Origin: Stutzerimonas kunmingensis
GTDB lineage: Bacteria > Pseudomonadota > Gammaproteobacteria > Pseudomonadales > Pseudomonadaceae
Length of the DNA stretch: 64,000 nucleotides
NCBI RefSeq assembly: GCF_014764705.1
Contig: NZ_JACXXG010000011.1
Span: 1-64,000, forward strand
Direction of reading: 5' to 3'
Shown: positions 9,192 through 19,007 of the stretch, one piece after another
How the letters are laid out: each line of letters begins with the position of its first letter
How positions within the stretch are numbered: position 1 is the first letter of the stretch
The notes under the pieces: model-generated
Told to the model about the DNA's origin: nothing
Seen by the model: the letters and a program-made list of their open reading frames with translations, nothing else
Databases searched by the model: none
Position numbers and translations under genes: made by a program

Positions 9192-10150
9192 TTCGCGCCC
9201 TCCTCGCTCAGGCCATGCAGCGCCAGTGCACGCAGGCAGGCATCCCGATGAGCCTGCCCGCCATCGGGTCCGACCAGCTCACCCGGCAGGCGCAGTGCGA
9301 ACGGTTGCTGCTTGTCGCTGAGGTCGACGACCCAGTGGCAGAGCCTCGACAGGCGCTGCTCGGTGTCGCCGTCCAGGGCATCGAAGTCGAGCAGCGGATC
9401 GTTGCCGAGCAGGCTGGCGAAATCCTTCACCAGCAGGCCCTGGCCACGGGAATAGGCCTTCCAGTGCAGGCGTCGGCGCGGATCGCCCGGCTGCCAGGCC
9501 CGTAGCCCTTGATAGTCGTCGACACCGGCGCCGCGCGTCAGTGTGCCCTCATCCTCGGTTTCCGGCGCACTGCCGCCAGGAGGGCGCTCGGCAAACGATG
9601 GCTGCGGGTAGACCAGCGCCGCCAACTCCAGATCGATCCAACTCCAGGCCACCAGCAGGCCCAGCGGAAACCGGCTCTCGACCCGCACACGCCCCGGTCG
9701 CAGCCAGCCGCGGCGTTGCGTCGGCAGGCTCAATTCGACTTCGACGGCGCCGCCCGCCGGCACATCGACCAGGCGCAAGCCGCTGGCCGGCCAGCCGAGC
9801 GCCACCGCCTGATAGGCGCGACCGGGACTTTCCAGACGCACCCGCAACAGCGCCTGCTCACCGACGAATGCTGCGGTGGTTCCGCCCGCCTGCAGGACCA
9901 GGCCGGCAAGATTGCGCCAGGTATGCAGGATGGTGACGAGATACAACGACCCGAGCAGAAAGGTCAGGCCGTAGGCCAGGCTGTTCTGGTAGTTGATCGC
10001 GGTCAGCAGCATCAGCAGCAGCGCCACCAGGAACGCCAGCCCGACCGCGGTGGGCATGATGAAGATGCGCCGCTGGTTCAGGCGCACGCTGGAAGCGGGC
10101 GGGATACGCCGTAGCAGCCAGCGGTCACGAAAGCGCGGCAACAGCCTCAC
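9188..10150 (-). CDS. DUF58 domain membrane protein
   Basis: 320 residues with a GTG start at 10150. Two adjacent hydrophobic helices lie around residues 33-75, followed by an extracytoplasmic or cytoplasmic beta-rich part. The diagnostic DUF58 signature DYQGLRAWQPGDPRRRLHWKAYSR lies near residue 215. Its 3' end overlaps the tgpA start by 4 bp (GTGA), implying translational coupling, and it follows the MoxR ATPase gene. DUF58 proteins commonly pair with MoxR ATPases and von Willebrand/metal-dependent adhesion partners. Here the operon suggests a scaffold or target for MoxR acting with TgpA. That role is inference. Confidence 0.88.
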   Translation of the reverse strand: MRLLPRFRDRWLLRRIPPASSVRLNQRRIFIMPTAVGLAFLVALLLMLLTAINYQNSLAYGLTFLLGSLYLVTILHTWRNLAGLVLQAGGTTAAFVGEQALLRVRLESPGRAYQAVALGWPASGLRLVDVPAGGAVEVELSLPTQRRGWLRPGRVRVESRFPLGLLVAWSWIDLELAALVYPQPSFAERPPGGSAPETEDEGTLTRGAGVDDYQGLRAWQPGDPRRRLHWKAYSRGQGLLVKDFASLLGNDPLLDFDALDGDTEQRLSRLCHWVVDLSDKQQPFALRLPGELVGPDGGQAHRDACLRALALHGLSEEGAK

Positions 10151-10184
10151 GACAGTTGCCCGCCGTCATGCGCGGATGTCGCTG

Positions 10185-11102
10185 TCACAGCGCAGGCACT
10201 TCGCGCAGCAACCACTGCACCAGCGCGCCGCCGCCGTGACCGGTGGCATCCGCGCGCTCGCGCAGGCGATGACCGACCACGGTTGGCAACACCGCCTGCA
10301 CGTCTTCCGGGATCACGTAGTCGCGACCGTCGAGAAACGCCCAGGCACGTGCAGCCGCAAGCAGGGCCAGGCTGCCACGCGGCGACAGTCCCCAGGCGAA
10401 TTGCGGCTGCGTGCGGGTGGCCTCCACCAGTCGCAGCACGTAATCGACCAGCGCATCGCTGACCCGCACGTTGCCCACTGCGTCCTGAATGGCACGTAGT
10501 TCGTCGTGTTCCAGCAGCGGTTCGAGGCGGGTCAGCAGATCGCGTCGCGACTCGCCCAACAGCAGCGCCTTTTCCGCTGCCTTGGCCGGATAGCCCAGGG
10601 AAACGCGCATGAGAAAGCGGTCTAGCTGCGATTCCGGCAACGCAAAGGTGCCGCCTGAACTGACCGGGTTCTGTGTGGCGATGACGAAGAATGGGTCAGG
10701 TAACGGGCGCGTCGCCCCCTCGATGGTGACCTGCCCCTCCTCCATGGCTTCAAGCAGCGCGCTCTGGCTCTTCGGCGTGGCGCGGTTGATCTCGTCGGCC
10801 AGCACCAGCTCGGCGAAGATCGGACCCGGGTGGAAGACGAACTGTCCGCTGTCCTTGTCGAACACCGAGGTGCCGAGAATGTCGCCGGGCAGCAGATCGG
10901 AGGTGAACTGGATGCGCTGGAACTCCAGTCCCAGCACCTTGGCCAGGGTATGGCTCAGGGTGGTCTTGCCCATGCCCGGCATGTCTTCGACCAGCAGATG
11001 ACCTCGGGCCAAGAGACAGGCAAGGGCCAGTCGAACCTGGGCTTCCTTGCCGAGCAATACTTCGTTGACTGCTCGCAGGCAGGCGTCCAATCGGGTGCGC
11101 AT
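10185..11102 (-). CDS. MoxR family AAA+ ATPase
   Basis: 305 residues from the ATG at 11102, which has a strong AAGGAGA site; a longer reading to 11204 lacks one. It shows the Walker A PGMGKTTL (42-49), Walker B LVLADEINRA (99-107), sensor 1 in FVIATQNPV, and the MoxR helix-2 insert around FTSDLLPGDILGTSVF. MoxR ATPases act as chaperones that assemble or activate multi-protein complexes and metalloenzymes. It is the first gene of the moxR-DUF58-tgpA operon (34 bp to the DUF58 gene), corresponding to PA2875-PA2873 in P. aeruginosa, from memory. The client is most likely the DUF58/TgpA envelope complex. Confidence 0.92.
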   Translation of the reverse strand: MRTRLDACLRAVNEVLLGKEAQVRLALACLLARGHLLVEDMPGMGKTTLSHTLAKVLGLEFQRIQFTSDLLPGDILGTSVFDKDSGQFVFHPGPIFAELVLADEINRATPKSQSALLEAMEEGQVTIEGATRPLPDPFFVIATQNPVSSGGTFALPESQLDRFLMRVSLGYPAKAAEKALLLGESRRDLLTRLEPLLEHDELRAIQDAVGNVRVSDALVDYVLRLVEATRTQPQFAWGLSPRGSLALLAAARAWAFLDGRDYVIPEDVQAVLPTVVGHRLRERADATGHGGGALVQWLLREVPAL

Positions 11103-11361
11103 AGACTCTCCTTCGTTCGTCGCCCTGATGCTACTGGTCAGCTGCGGCCAGGCAAAGCGAAGGAAATGCCCGGTGACGAGTTTGTGATCCTGGCACCGTT
11201 GCAACGCTCACGCCGCTGCGCCTGTTTCCAGACGATGGAAAGCAGCTGCAGACATTGCTTGTGAGATGACGGCCGCGGGAAAGCGGTAAGCGAGCCGGAA
11301 AGCTCGAAGGCAATTGCCGGCCCGTGCGCTAGCGAACGGACCAGCAACTGGAGGCGCCGGC

Positions 11362-11640
11362 TCAGCGACCGGCGCGGGATTCGCGAAGGTAGAAGCGCGC
11401 CTTCTGCGCTTTCTGCGTGCAACCGCGGAAGGCTTCGAACTGCTGCTGCGTCTTGGCGCCGGTCAGCAAGGCCATGGCCTTGGAGTAGCTGACCGTACCG
11501 GCGAAGCCTTCGGCTTCCGCCAGGCTCTGCTCCTTCCACGCCGCATTCAGCTCCGCGGCGCAGCTGTCACGGTATGCCGTCTTGCCAGCACAACCGGCCA
11601 GCAACAGAACCAGCAAAGGCAAAGATAGCCAGGTTTTCAT
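11362..11640 (-). CDS. Small putative lipoprotein
   Basis: 92 residues. The N-terminus is a short lipoprotein signal, MKTWLSLPLLVLLLAGC, with lipobox LAGC and lipidated Cys17. The residue after it is Ala, which favours outer-membrane sorting by the usual +2 rule. The mature part is about 75 residues, helical and basic, with two further Cys (27 and 74) that could form a disulfide. I do not recognise a domain. It begins 29 bp after the mnmH stop and is probably read with selD-mnmH, though no functional link to selenium is apparent. A 259-bp gap separates it from moxR. Confidence 0.75.
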   Translation of the reverse strand: MKTWLSLPLLVLLLAGCAGKTAYRDSCAAELNAAWKEQSLAEAEGFAGTVSYSKAMALLTGAKTQQQFEAFRGCTQKAQKARFYLRESRAGR

Positions 11641-11669
11641 CGCATGATCCCTCGTATGCCATTCAGGAG

Positions 11670-12776
11670 TTAAGGCGCAGCTCGCGCCTGACGGTGCCGC
11701 AAATACTCGACCACGGACGGCTGGTCGCCAGCGAACTCGATACGCTCGGCCTTGCTCTCGCGCTGATAGGCGTACATGGGATCGTAATACTCACCCAGCA
11801 GCGTCTCAATCCAGGCGCGATGCAGGTCGACAGAGCCACTACGCGCCTGCTCCGCCAGCGCTTGATCCATCAGCAATGCCAGGCGCTGGTAACGCTCGCC
11901 GCCGAGTCGCTTGCTGATATTGACCAGACTTTGCTGCAGACGCTCGGCGAATGCAGCGAAACCGTTTTCGCCCTGCTCGGCGATGAATTCAGCGCACAGG
12001 TCGATCACGTAGTCCTTGAGAATTCGCTCGACGCGCCCTTCCAGGCTGTCCTCCAGCCAGACCAGCGGAAATTCCTGCATGCCGTTGAACAGCGGCAATG
12101 GAATCGAGCAACGCCCGACCAGACGCGCCTCGTCCTCGACAACGAACGTCTCGATGCCCGCTGCACGCATCTTCAGCAGCCGGATCGCCAGGGCATTCTC
12201 GAAATCGATCTGCGCCGGCTGTGGTGTCGCGCGCTTGCCGAAGCTGGAGCCACGGTGATTGGCCAAGCCTTCCAGGTCCAGGCTGTTATCCAGCTGCGCC
12301 AGCACTTCGGTCTTGCCGGTACCGGTCATCCCGCCCACCAGCACGAAACCGCACTGCTCGACAGCCTGATCAATGGTATCCAGCAAGAAATGGCGCATCG
12401 CCTTGTAGCCGCCGACGACCCGCGGGTACTCGATGCCCATCTCGTCCTTCAGCCATTGCTGGACGATCTTCGAACGCAAACCACCACGGAAGCAGTACAG
12501 GTAGCCGTTCGGATGAGCCCGGGCGAAATCGGCCCAGGCCTGAAGCCGCTCCGCCTTGGTCTTGCCGGACACCAGCTGATGGCCCAGCTCGATGGCGGCT
12601 TTCTGGCCGTGCTGCTTGTAGCAGGTGCCGACCTTCTGCCGCTCGATGTCGCTCATCAGCGGCAGGTTGACTACGCCGGGAAACGCGCCCTTGTCGAATT
12701 CCACCGGCGCACGGGCATCCATCATCGGGGTGTCGTGGAGGAACAACGCGCGAAAATCTTCGGTATCGCTGCGCAT
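11670..12776 (-). CDS. mnmH: tRNA 2-selenouridine synthase
   Basis: 368 residues (also called SelU/YbbB). The N-terminal rhodanese domain carries the active Cys95 in [14 protein letters not shown]-loop domain follows ([10 protein letters not shown], 148-157) that binds the geranyl or phosphate intermediate. The enzyme replaces sulfur with selenium at the wobble uridine of tRNAs for Lys, Glu and Gln, using selenophosphate. The start is set by its coupling to selD: the stop TGA of selD and this ATG share one base (TGATG). Pairing with selD gives the complete pathway from selenide to selenouridine. No selA or selB is visible in this window. Confidence 0.95.
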   Translation of the reverse strand: MRSDTEDFRALFLHDTPMMDARAPVEFDKGAFPGVVNLPLMSDIERQKVGTCYKQHGQKAAIELGHQLVSGKTKAERLQAWADFARAHPNGYLYCFRGGLRSKIVQQWLKDEMGIEYPRVVGGYKAMRHFLLDTIDQAVEQCGFVLVGGMTGTGKTEVLAQLDNSLDLEGLANHRGSSFGKRATPQPAQIDFENALAIRLLKMRAAGIETFVVEDEARLVGRCSIPLPLFNGMQEFPLVWLEDSLEGRVERILKDYVIDLCAEFIAEQGENGFAAFAERLQQSLVNISKRLGGERYQRLALLMDQALAEQARSGSVDLHRAWIETLLGEYYDPMYAYQRESKAERIEFAGDQPSVVEYLRHRQARAAP

Positions 12777-13810
12777 CAACGCACCTCTACTGCATGACTG
12801 CGCGCGTCCACCAGCTGGCCGATCGGCTCCAAGGCGAGGCCGAGCTCGGCGCAAACGGCGAGGAATTCAGCTTCGCCTTCCGGCGCCACGGCGACCAGCA
12901 AGCCACCACTGGTTTGCGGGTCACAGAGCAGCTGCTTGTGGCGTTCGTCGAGCGTGGCGATGCGTTCACCGTAGCTGTCGAAATTGCGCTGGGTGCCGCC
13001 GGGCACGCAGCCCTGCTCCAGGTAATATTCGATGCCCGGCAGGCGCGGGACGCGAGGGTAGTCGATCTCGGCGGTCAGGCCGCTGCCGTCGGCCATTTCC
13101 ACCAGATGGCCGAGCAGGCCGAAGCCGGTGACGTCAGTCATGGCGCGAACGCCTTCAAGCTTGCCGAAACGGCTGCCGGCGGTGTTCAGCGTGCACATCC
13201 AGTCGCGGGCCAAGCCGATGTCCTCGGCGCGCAGCTTGGCCTTTTTCTCCGCGGTAGTGAGGATGCCGATGCCCAGCGGCTTGGTCAGGTACAGCTTGCA
13301 GCCGGCGGTAGCGGTGTCGTTGCGCTTCATCTGATGCTTGTTCACCAGGCCGGTGACGGCCAGGCCGAAGATCGGCTCGGGCGCATCGATCGAATGGCCG
13401 CCGGCGAGGGGAATGCCTGCGGCATCGCAGACGGCGCGGCCACCGGCGATCACTTCTCGGGCGACTTCCGGCGGCAGCACGTTGACCGGCCAGCCGAGGA
13501 TGGCGATGGCCATGAGCGGATCGCCACCCATGGCGTAGATGTCGCTGATGGCATTGGTCGCAGCAATGCGACCGAAATCGAACGGATCGTCGACGATGGG
13601 CATGAAGAAGTCTGTGGTCGACACCACGCCGCGCTCTTCATCGATGCCATACACCGCGGCGTCATCACGCGAGGCGTTACCGACCCAAAGGCGCGGATCG
13701 AGGTTCTGCGCACCGCTGCCGGCAAGAATCACATCCAGCACCTTAGGCGATATCTTGCAGCCGCAGCCGGCGCCGTGACTGTACTGGGTGAGGCGGATCG
13801 GTTCGCTCAT
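12776..13810 (-). CDS. selD: Selenophosphate synthase
   Basis: 344 residues, starting at the ATG at 13810; the longer in-frame extension is unsupported. It makes monoselenophosphate from selenide and ATP. The N-terminal flexible loop HGAGCGCK has Cys16 at the active position (Cys17 in E. coli) followed by the catalytic Lys19, so this is the cysteine rather than the selenocysteine form. The glycine-rich and DDAAVY motifs of the ATP-binding AIRS-like domain follow, with [10 protein letters not shown] in the C-terminal half. It is translationally coupled to mnmH. The 182-bp gap upstream, divergent from the patatin gene, must hold the promoter. Confidence 0.96.
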   Translation of the reverse strand: MSEPIRLTQYSHGAGCGCKISPKVLDVILAGSGAQNLDPRLWVGNASRDDAAVYGIDEERGVVSTTDFFMPIVDDPFDFGRIAATNAISDIYAMGGDPLMAIAILGWPVNVLPPEVAREVIAGGRAVCDAAGIPLAGGHSIDAPEPIFGLAVTGLVNKHQMKRNDTATAGCKLYLTKPLGIGILTTAEKKAKLRAEDIGLARDWMCTLNTAGSRFGKLEGVRAMTDVTGFGLLGHLVEMADGSGLTAEIDYPRVPRLPGIEYYLEQGCVPGGTQRNFDSYGERIATLDERHKQLLCDPQTSGGLLVAVAPEGEAEFLAVCAELGLALEPIGQLVDARSHAVEVR

Positions 13811-13992
13811 CAGGCTCTCTCGTGACACGTGCACAAACGGGCGGCGATTGTAGCAAAGGCCACCGTGATTTCGCCGGTTGCCGCTGGATTCTGGCACGCG
13901 GTGACAGGCTCGCACATGACGAGTTCCCGATCAGCGCTTGCAGGCTCGCCGGCCAGGCATGAAGCTATCGCGAGTGCCACAGGGAGAACCGC

Positions 13993-14982
13993 ATGAGTAA
14001 GAAAGTTGCACTGGTATTGGGATCCGGTGGCGCACGGGGCTATGCGCACATCGGCGTGATCGAGGAACTGGAGGCACGTGGCTACGAGATCGCCTGCATC
14101 GCCGGCTGCTCCATGGGCGCGGTCGTGGGCGGCATCTATGCAGCTGGCAAGCTCGACGAGTACCGCAGCTGGATCGAAAGCCTCGATTATCTGGATCTGC
14201 TGCGCCTGGTCGACCCGAGCTTCAGTCTCGGCGCGATCCGCGGCGAAAAGGTGTTCGGCCGCATCCGCGACATGGTCGGCAAGACCCGCATCGAGGATCT
14301 GCCGATTCCGTTCACCGCGGTCGCCACCGACCTGACCAATCAGCAGGAAATCTGGTTTCAGGAAGGCAGCCTGGAACTGGCGATGCGCGCCTCCGCGGCC
14401 ATCCCGAGCCTGTTCACGCCGGTCATGCAGGGCAATCGCATGCTGGTCGACGGCGGCCTGCTCAATCCCCTACCGATCGTCCCGGTGGTGTCGGCGCATT
14501 GCGACATGATCATCGCGGTCAACCTCAACGCCAACAATCACAAGCAATATCCGCTGCCGGAGATCGAGCGCCCCGGCCGCTTCGACTCGCTCATGACCTC
14601 GATCAGCTCGCACATCCCGTTCTGGCGCAAGGACGAAGCCGAGCTGACCGAACAGATCGAGGATATCCGCGCAGGCGAACTGACTCGCGGTGATCAGCCA
14701 CCGGCCGCACCGACCAGCCGCAGCGCGCCTCGATCGGCGGAAGGCTCGACGGTAATCGATGTGACTGGCCCGGCGTCGCTGCTGGAGCTGATCAACCAGA
14801 GCTTCGATGTCATGCAGTCTTCGCTGGCGCAGTACAAGATCGCCGGCTATCCGCCGAATGTACTGGTCAATATTCCGAAGCGGGCCTGCCGCTTCTACGA
14901 GTTCTACAAGGCGCCGGAGCTCATAGCGCTGGGCCGCATCGTCGCCCACGACGCCCTCGTGCGCTACGAAGAGGAGCAGTGA
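13993..14982 (+). CDS. Patatin-like phospholipase (RssA-like)
   Basis: 329 residues. The patatin fold is shown by the oxyanion GSGGARG loop (10-16), the nucleophile elbow GCSMG with Ser40, and the catalytic Asp153 in VDGGLLNPLP, so the Ser-Asp dyad is intact. There is no signal peptide, so it should be cytoplasmic. The first 260 residues follow E. coli RssA/YchK-type proteins; the C-terminal part carries an insert rich in Pro, Ala and Arg at about 235-255. The family hydrolyses acyl chains from lipids, but physiological substrates of the RssA group are unclear. GGGAG-type ribosome site upstream. It is divergent from selD and convergent with the AI-2E permease gene. Confidence 0.88.
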   Translation: MSKKVALVLGSGGARGYAHIGVIEELEARGYEIACIAGCSMGAVVGGIYAAGKLDEYRSWIESLDYLDLLRLVDPSFSLGAIRGEKVFGRIRDMVGKTRIEDLPIPFTAVATDLTNQQEIWFQEGSLELAMRASAAIPSLFTPVMQGNRMLVDGGLLNPLPIVPVVSAHCDMIIAVNLNANNHKQYPLPEIERPGRFDSLMTSISSHIPFWRKDEAELTEQIEDIRAGELTRGDQPPAAPTSRSAPRSAEGSTVIDVTGPASLLELINQSFDVMQSSLAQYKIAGYPPNVLVNIPKRACRFYEFYKAPELIALGRIVAHDALVRYEEEQ

Positions 14983-14997
14983 CCGGCAGACGCCACC

Positions 14998-16092
14998 TCA
15001 CCGCCCGGCAGGTTCCCGCCGCTCGTTCGCGAGCTGCGTCGATTCGTGCGGTGGCATCTGCGGCACCTCCTTGATCAGCCAGTCACCCAGCAGGCTATAG
15101 GCGACCGCGAGCAGGGTCGGGCCGAGGAACAGCCCCATGAAACCGAACGCGAGAATGCCGCCGAACACACCGAGCAGCACCACCACCAGCGGCAGATTGC
15201 CCCCTCGGCTGATCAGATAGGGTTTGAGCACGTTGTCCACGCCGCTGATGATGAACATCCCCCAGACGCCGAGGAAGATCGCCATACCGTAATCGCCCTG
15301 CCAGGCCAGCCAGGCAACGGCTGGGCCCCAGATCAGCGGCGGCACCATGATGAAGCTACAGGCGAAGGTCAGCAGCCCGAGCACCAGCGCCCCCGGCACC
15401 CCGGCGATGAGAAAACCGATGTAGGCCAGAATCGCCTGAGCCGCGGCAGTGCCTATCACCCCGTTGACCACTCGCTGCACCGTCCCCGCAACGAGTTCCA
15501 GATAATGATCCGCACGGTCACCGATCAGCCTGTGCAACAGGCTATGGACGAATGCCGACAAGCGTGGCCCATCGCGATAGAAAAAGAACACCAGCACCAG
15601 GCTCAGCGCCAGTTCGAGCATCCCGCCGCCGATGCGCGCGCTGCGCACCAGGAGCCAGTTGGCGACTTGGCCGATGTAGGGCCGAATGCTGGCGATCAGC
15701 GCCGTGCCCTGCTCGTCCACGGTGCTCCAGAAATTCAGCAGTGCATCGCCTATCAGCGGCACCTCACCCAGCCAGGCCGGCGCCGGCGGTAGTCCCTCAA
15801 CCTGCAGATCGTGCAGCAATGCATTGGCATCGCGTATCTGGTCGGCGATGTTGAAGCCCAGCCAAACCAGCGGCACCGCCACCAGAACCATCCAGCTGAA
15901 CGTGAGCAGACCGGCGGCGAGCGTGGCATTGCCATTCAGCCAACGGGTCAGCACGCGCATGACCGGCCAGCTGGCGAATGCCAGAACGGCAGCCCAGAAC
16001 AACGCGGAAGCAAAGGGCGCCAGTACCCAGAGACAGGCGGCCAGCAGCCCGAGGAGCAGAATCTGCACCAGCAGGCGATCATTGTTGAGCAT
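14998..16092 (-). CDS. AI-2E/PerM family membrane protein
   Basis: 364 residues with about eight hydrophobic segments in the family pattern: three at the N-terminus, a hydrophilic periplasmic stretch at about 90-140, then five near the C-terminus. The family signatures FIMVPPLIWGPAVAWL and FGGILAFGFMGLFLGPTLLAVAYSLL are visible. The family includes TqsA (autoinducer-2 export) and Na+/H+ antiporter-like members. The transported substrate cannot be told from sequence. It is convergent with the patatin gene across 15 bp, and a DUF4892 gene lies 83 bp upstream on the same strand. Confidence 0.87.
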   Translation of the reverse strand: MLNNDRLLVQILLLGLLAACLWVLAPFASALFWAAVLAFASWPVMRVLTRWLNGNATLAAGLLTFSWMVLVAVPLVWLGFNIADQIRDANALLHDLQVEGLPPAPAWLGEVPLIGDALLNFWSTVDEQGTALIASIRPYIGQVANWLLVRSARIGGGMLELALSLVLVFFFYRDGPRLSAFVHSLLHRLIGDRADHYLELVAGTVQRVVNGVIGTAAAQAILAYIGFLIAGVPGALVLGLLTFACSFIMVPPLIWGPAVAWLAWQGDYGMAIFLGVWGMFIISGVDNVLKPYLISRGGNLPLVVVLLGVFGGILAFGFMGLFLGPTLLAVAYSLLGDWLIKEVPQMPPHESTQLANERREPAGR

Positions 16093-16175
16093 GCGAAGTT
16101 ACTCTACTGAAAAGAGCCGGCGCGTTCTGTCAGCAACGCGCCAGCGAAGACGGCTATTGCAGCCGTTACGCAGGA

Positions 16176-16979
16176 TCAGCGCAATAGTCTGATGAGCAAA
16201 CCGGGTTGCTCCGACTCATCCACTTCCAGGCGGCCGCCACGAATGCGTTCGGCGACCAGCGCCTCACGCCAGGCCGCTGCGCTGCGGCCGGCCAGGCTCA
16301 CCCGCGTTGTGCTGTCCAGGCGCATGACGTTGGCTAGCAGCGCACCCCACTCGGCCGTCGGCTCATCGGCCAGATCCGGTAGACGCAGTTCGCCAGTGCT
16401 GCGCAGCTGTCGTTGTAATGTCGCCGCAGTCGGCAGTACACCCGTCAAAGGCCGGTCGGAGAGAAGTTGTTCGACATGCAGATAAGGCCTACCGTTGCCA
16501 CGGGTAATCCCGTACAGCGCGATCAGTTCGCCCTCACCCCCGGGCATGCGCGCCAATAGATAGGCCTGCTGCGCCTCGGGACCGTAGAGCATCGACTTGT
16601 CGAAGATTGCGTTGGCCCACAGACTGCTGGAACCACACTCACGCCCTTCGCACCAAAAGAGCAACTCGGCGCCCCGTTGCAACAGCGTGCCGCGAGCCTC
16701 GGTAAAGGCTTCAATACCCGTGTGCGTGGCTGGCAATTGATAGGTGATCGCGGTCAGCTCGCCAGAGACGACCACCTGGGAGGCCATCCGCAGGTTGCCA
16801 CTGATGCGACGTATCGAGTCCTGCGGATACACCCGCTCCTGAACCTGGGTTTGCCGGTAATCGACGATCTGCGCCTGGGCAAAACGAGGCAGGCGCTCCA
16901 GATCGGCGCTCCCGGTAACGTCAGCCGCCAGCACAGCGGCGGAGAAAAACGCCGCCGCTGCTATCCATGCACTTCGCAT
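16176..16979 (-). CDS. Secreted DUF4892 family protein
   Basis: 267 residues from the ATG at 16979, with a GAGGAG ribosome site 4-9 bases upstream. An N-terminal signal peptide (hydrophobic AWIAAAAFFSAAVLAA, cleaved about residue 19) sends it to the periplasm. The mature protein begins with a segment rich in Arg/Gln (ADLERLPRFAQAQIVDYRQTQ) and matches my recollection of the DUF4892 family found in Pseudomonas, of unknown function. Two Cys (in FWCEGRECGSSS) may pair in the oxidising periplasm. The C-terminal half looks OmpA-like only loosely. It is single, with 196 bp and more free upstream. Confidence 0.72.
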   Translation of the reverse strand: MRSAWIAAAAFFSAAVLAADVTGSADLERLPRFAQAQIVDYRQTQVQERVYPQDSIRRISGNLRMASQVVVSGELTAITYQLPATHTGIEAFTEARGTLLQRGAELLFWCEGRECGSSSLWANAIFDKSMLYGPEAQQAYLLARMPGGEGELIALYGITRGNGRPYLHVEQLLSDRPLTGVLPTAATLQRQLRSTGELRLPDLADEPTAEWGALLANVMRLDSTTRVSLAGRSAAAWREALVAERIRGGRLEVDESEQPGLLIRLLR

Positions 16980-17213
16980 AACTCTCCTCAACGGGACACC
17001 TTCGACTGCTTGCCGAAGCTCAACCGGCGTATCGCGTCGCATGGACCCGATAGGCTCAGAACGTCAGCAGGCCGGTGCTCGCAGGGAAACGTGGCACTGT
17101 AGCGATCGATCATTGCGCTGGCTCTGCTGGAACATTGCTTCCCAGCCTCGCCAGTTGGCAAAAGCAAGTCAAGCAAGGGTTTGCGAGAGAGTATTGCGAG
17201 CCCGCCGGATACG

Positions 17214-18071
17214 TCAGTCGTGCAAGAAGCTGTTGAATACCCTGGCGACCGCCTCAGCGCCAATGTCATCGTCCAGATGCAAATGATGCCCACCCACCAG
17301 GCGGCGGATATCGAACGGGAAGCTTTCGACAAGCTCAAGCAGCTCAGGCTGCATCATCAACCCCTGCTCGGCCAGCACCAGGCTGGTCGGGCAAGCGACC
17401 CGACTGACGAAGGCCAACGCATGGGCGCGGGTCAGCCGCATTGCCGAGGGAAGCATCAGGCGTGGATCTGTGCGCCAGGTGTAGCCGCCGGGCACAGGCA
17501 TCAACCCGCGCAGTGCGAGCATCTCGGCCGCCTCGCGACTGACCGCGCCGACACCTTTCATCCGCGCTTCCACAGCTTGGTCGAAACTCGCGTAGACCGG
17601 CTTGCGCTTGTCGTTCACCGCGAGCAGCGCCTCGAGGGCGGAACCAAGCTTCTGCGGCGCGCTATCAGCCTCGCCGGTGTAGGGAATCACGCCGTCGATC
17701 AATGCGAGCCGCTCGACGCGCTCGGGTAGCGCACCGGCGAGCAGCACGGAAACGATCGCGCCCATGGAGTGCCCGAGCAATGAAAAGCGCTGCCAGCCAA
17801 ACTGCTCGGCGACCTGCAGCACGTCATGGGCGTAGTCCCAGATGTTGTATCCGGCCCCGATCGGACGATGATCGGAATGGCCGTGACCAGGCAGATCCAG
17901 CGCCACGATGCGCAGCCCTTTCAGCCTGGGCGCCAGCCGGCTGAAGGTCGCCGCGTTATCCAGCCAGCCATGCAACGCAATCACCGGCTTACCATCGTCG
18001 GGCCCGTAAAGATGCGCCGCCACCTCGAGATGCGGCAGGCTCAGCCGGACTTCTTCGAACAGCACGCTCAT
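17214..18071 (-). CDS. Alpha/beta hydrolase
   Basis: 285 residues, an alpha/beta hydrolase fold. It shows the oxyanion HGWLDNA motif (34-40), the LDLPGHGHSDHRP strand-loop, the nucleophile elbow GHSMG with Ser102, and a C-terminal GGHHLHLDDD with the catalytic His. There is no signal peptide. It overlaps the neighbouring hydrolase gene by 4 bp, so the two are co-translated. This pair plus a hotdog thioesterase matches a P. aeruginosa order around PA1618-PA1622 (from memory). Substrates are unknown. The 234 bp between this gene and the DUF4892 start shows nothing recognisable. Confidence 0.87.
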   Translation of the reverse strand: MSVLFEEVRLSLPHLEVAAHLYGPDDGKPVIALHGWLDNAATFSRLAPRLKGLRIVALDLPGHGHSDHRPIGAGYNIWDYAHDVLQVAEQFGWQRFSLLGHSMGAIVSVLLAGALPERVERLALIDGVIPYTGEADSAPQKLGSALEALLAVNDKRKPVYASFDQAVEARMKGVGAVSREAAEMLALRGLMPVPGGYTWRTDPRLMLPSAMRLTRAHALAFVSRVACPTSLVLAEQGLMMQPELLELVESFPFDIRRLVGGHHLHLDDDIGAEAVARVFNSFLHD

Positions 18072-18880
18072 GCAGCCCCCTTGGAAAGCTCGGTATAGCT
18101 GCCCCAGCGGCCAAGTAGTTCACGCAGCTTTTCGGCGGTCTGCTGCGGCTGTTCGAACGGAAACATGTGGCCTCCTGGCAAGCTGTGCGCTTCGCCACGC
18201 GACATCAGCCGCAGCAGATAACCATGATGCGGCAGCACGACACGACTATCGCGCCCGCGAATCATCGCCAGCGGAATCTTCAAGGCCGGCGGCCAACCGG
18301 GAGTGAGATGAGGCACGCTGCGATAGATGCTGATTTCGGTCTGCGGATCGAAACGCAGGCGCACCCCCTGCCCCACAGGCTCCAGACCATGCTCGATATA
18401 GGCTTCGAGGCATTCCGGATCAAAGCTGCTGAACAGGGCTTTACCGGCGAAATAGGCGCGTGCCTCTTCGACACTGGCGAACTGTTCGCGCCGTCCTAGC
18501 GTGCGGCCAGCCGGCGTCAGCCGGTCGATGAAACCGAGGCGCTTGGCCGCCCAGATCACCGTCTGGTCGAACCAGGTCGGTATCGGCGAATCCAGCATGA
18601 CGACCCCGTGGTACAGCTCCGGGCGCAGCAGCGCGGCGCGGTAGTGCAGCATGCCACCGAACGAATGCCCTACCCCCCACACCGGCTCGTGCAATCGATC
18701 TAGCTGCTCGAACAACTCGTCGAGCAGGTTGTTCCAGTTATCGTCGACCGGAAAGCGCGGGTCGTGCCCATGGCGGTCCATGTGCGTGACCCGGTATTCC
18801 GGCGCCAAGGCGTCGAACAGCTTGCGATAGGTGGCCGAGGGAAAGCCATTGGCGTGGGCGAAGAAGATGCGTTGCGACAT
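18068..18880 (-). CDS. Alpha/beta hydrolase
   Basis: 270 residues from the ATG at 18880; an ATG three codons earlier is an alternative. The fold shows the FAHANGFPSATYRKLF start (an oxyanion His-Ala-Asn-Gly, typical of this subgroup), the DRHGHDPRF loop, the nucleophile elbow GVGHSFGGM with Ser73, and the C-terminal GGHMFPFEQPQQTAE with the catalytic His. It differs clearly in sequence from the overlapping downstream hydrolase, so it is not a recent duplicate. The shared ATGA with that gene indicates a two-gene operon. Substrate is unknown. Confidence 0.87.
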   Translation of the reverse strand: MSQRIFFAHANGFPSATYRKLFDALAPEYRVTHMDRHGHDPRFPVDDNWNNLLDELFEQLDRLHEPVWGVGHSFGGMLHYRAALLRPELYHGVVMLDSPIPTWFDQTVIWAAKRLGFIDRLTPAGRTLGRREQFASVEEARAYFAGKALFSSFDPECLEAYIEHGLEPVGQGVRLRFDPQTEISIYRSVPHLTPGWPPALKIPLAMIRGRDSRVVLPHHGYLLRLMSRGEAHSLPGGHMFPFEQPQQTAEKLRELLGRWGSYTELSKGAA

Positions 18881-19007
18881 GGAAGGCATTGCCGGACAGA
18901 CTGAAGCCTCATTGTCTGGCAGGCCTCGGCAGGCGGCAATCGCCATAGCCCTGCCGAATGAAGGGCATTCAGGCCAATCAGCAGGCCGCAATGTCCCAAG
19001 TTTGCTG

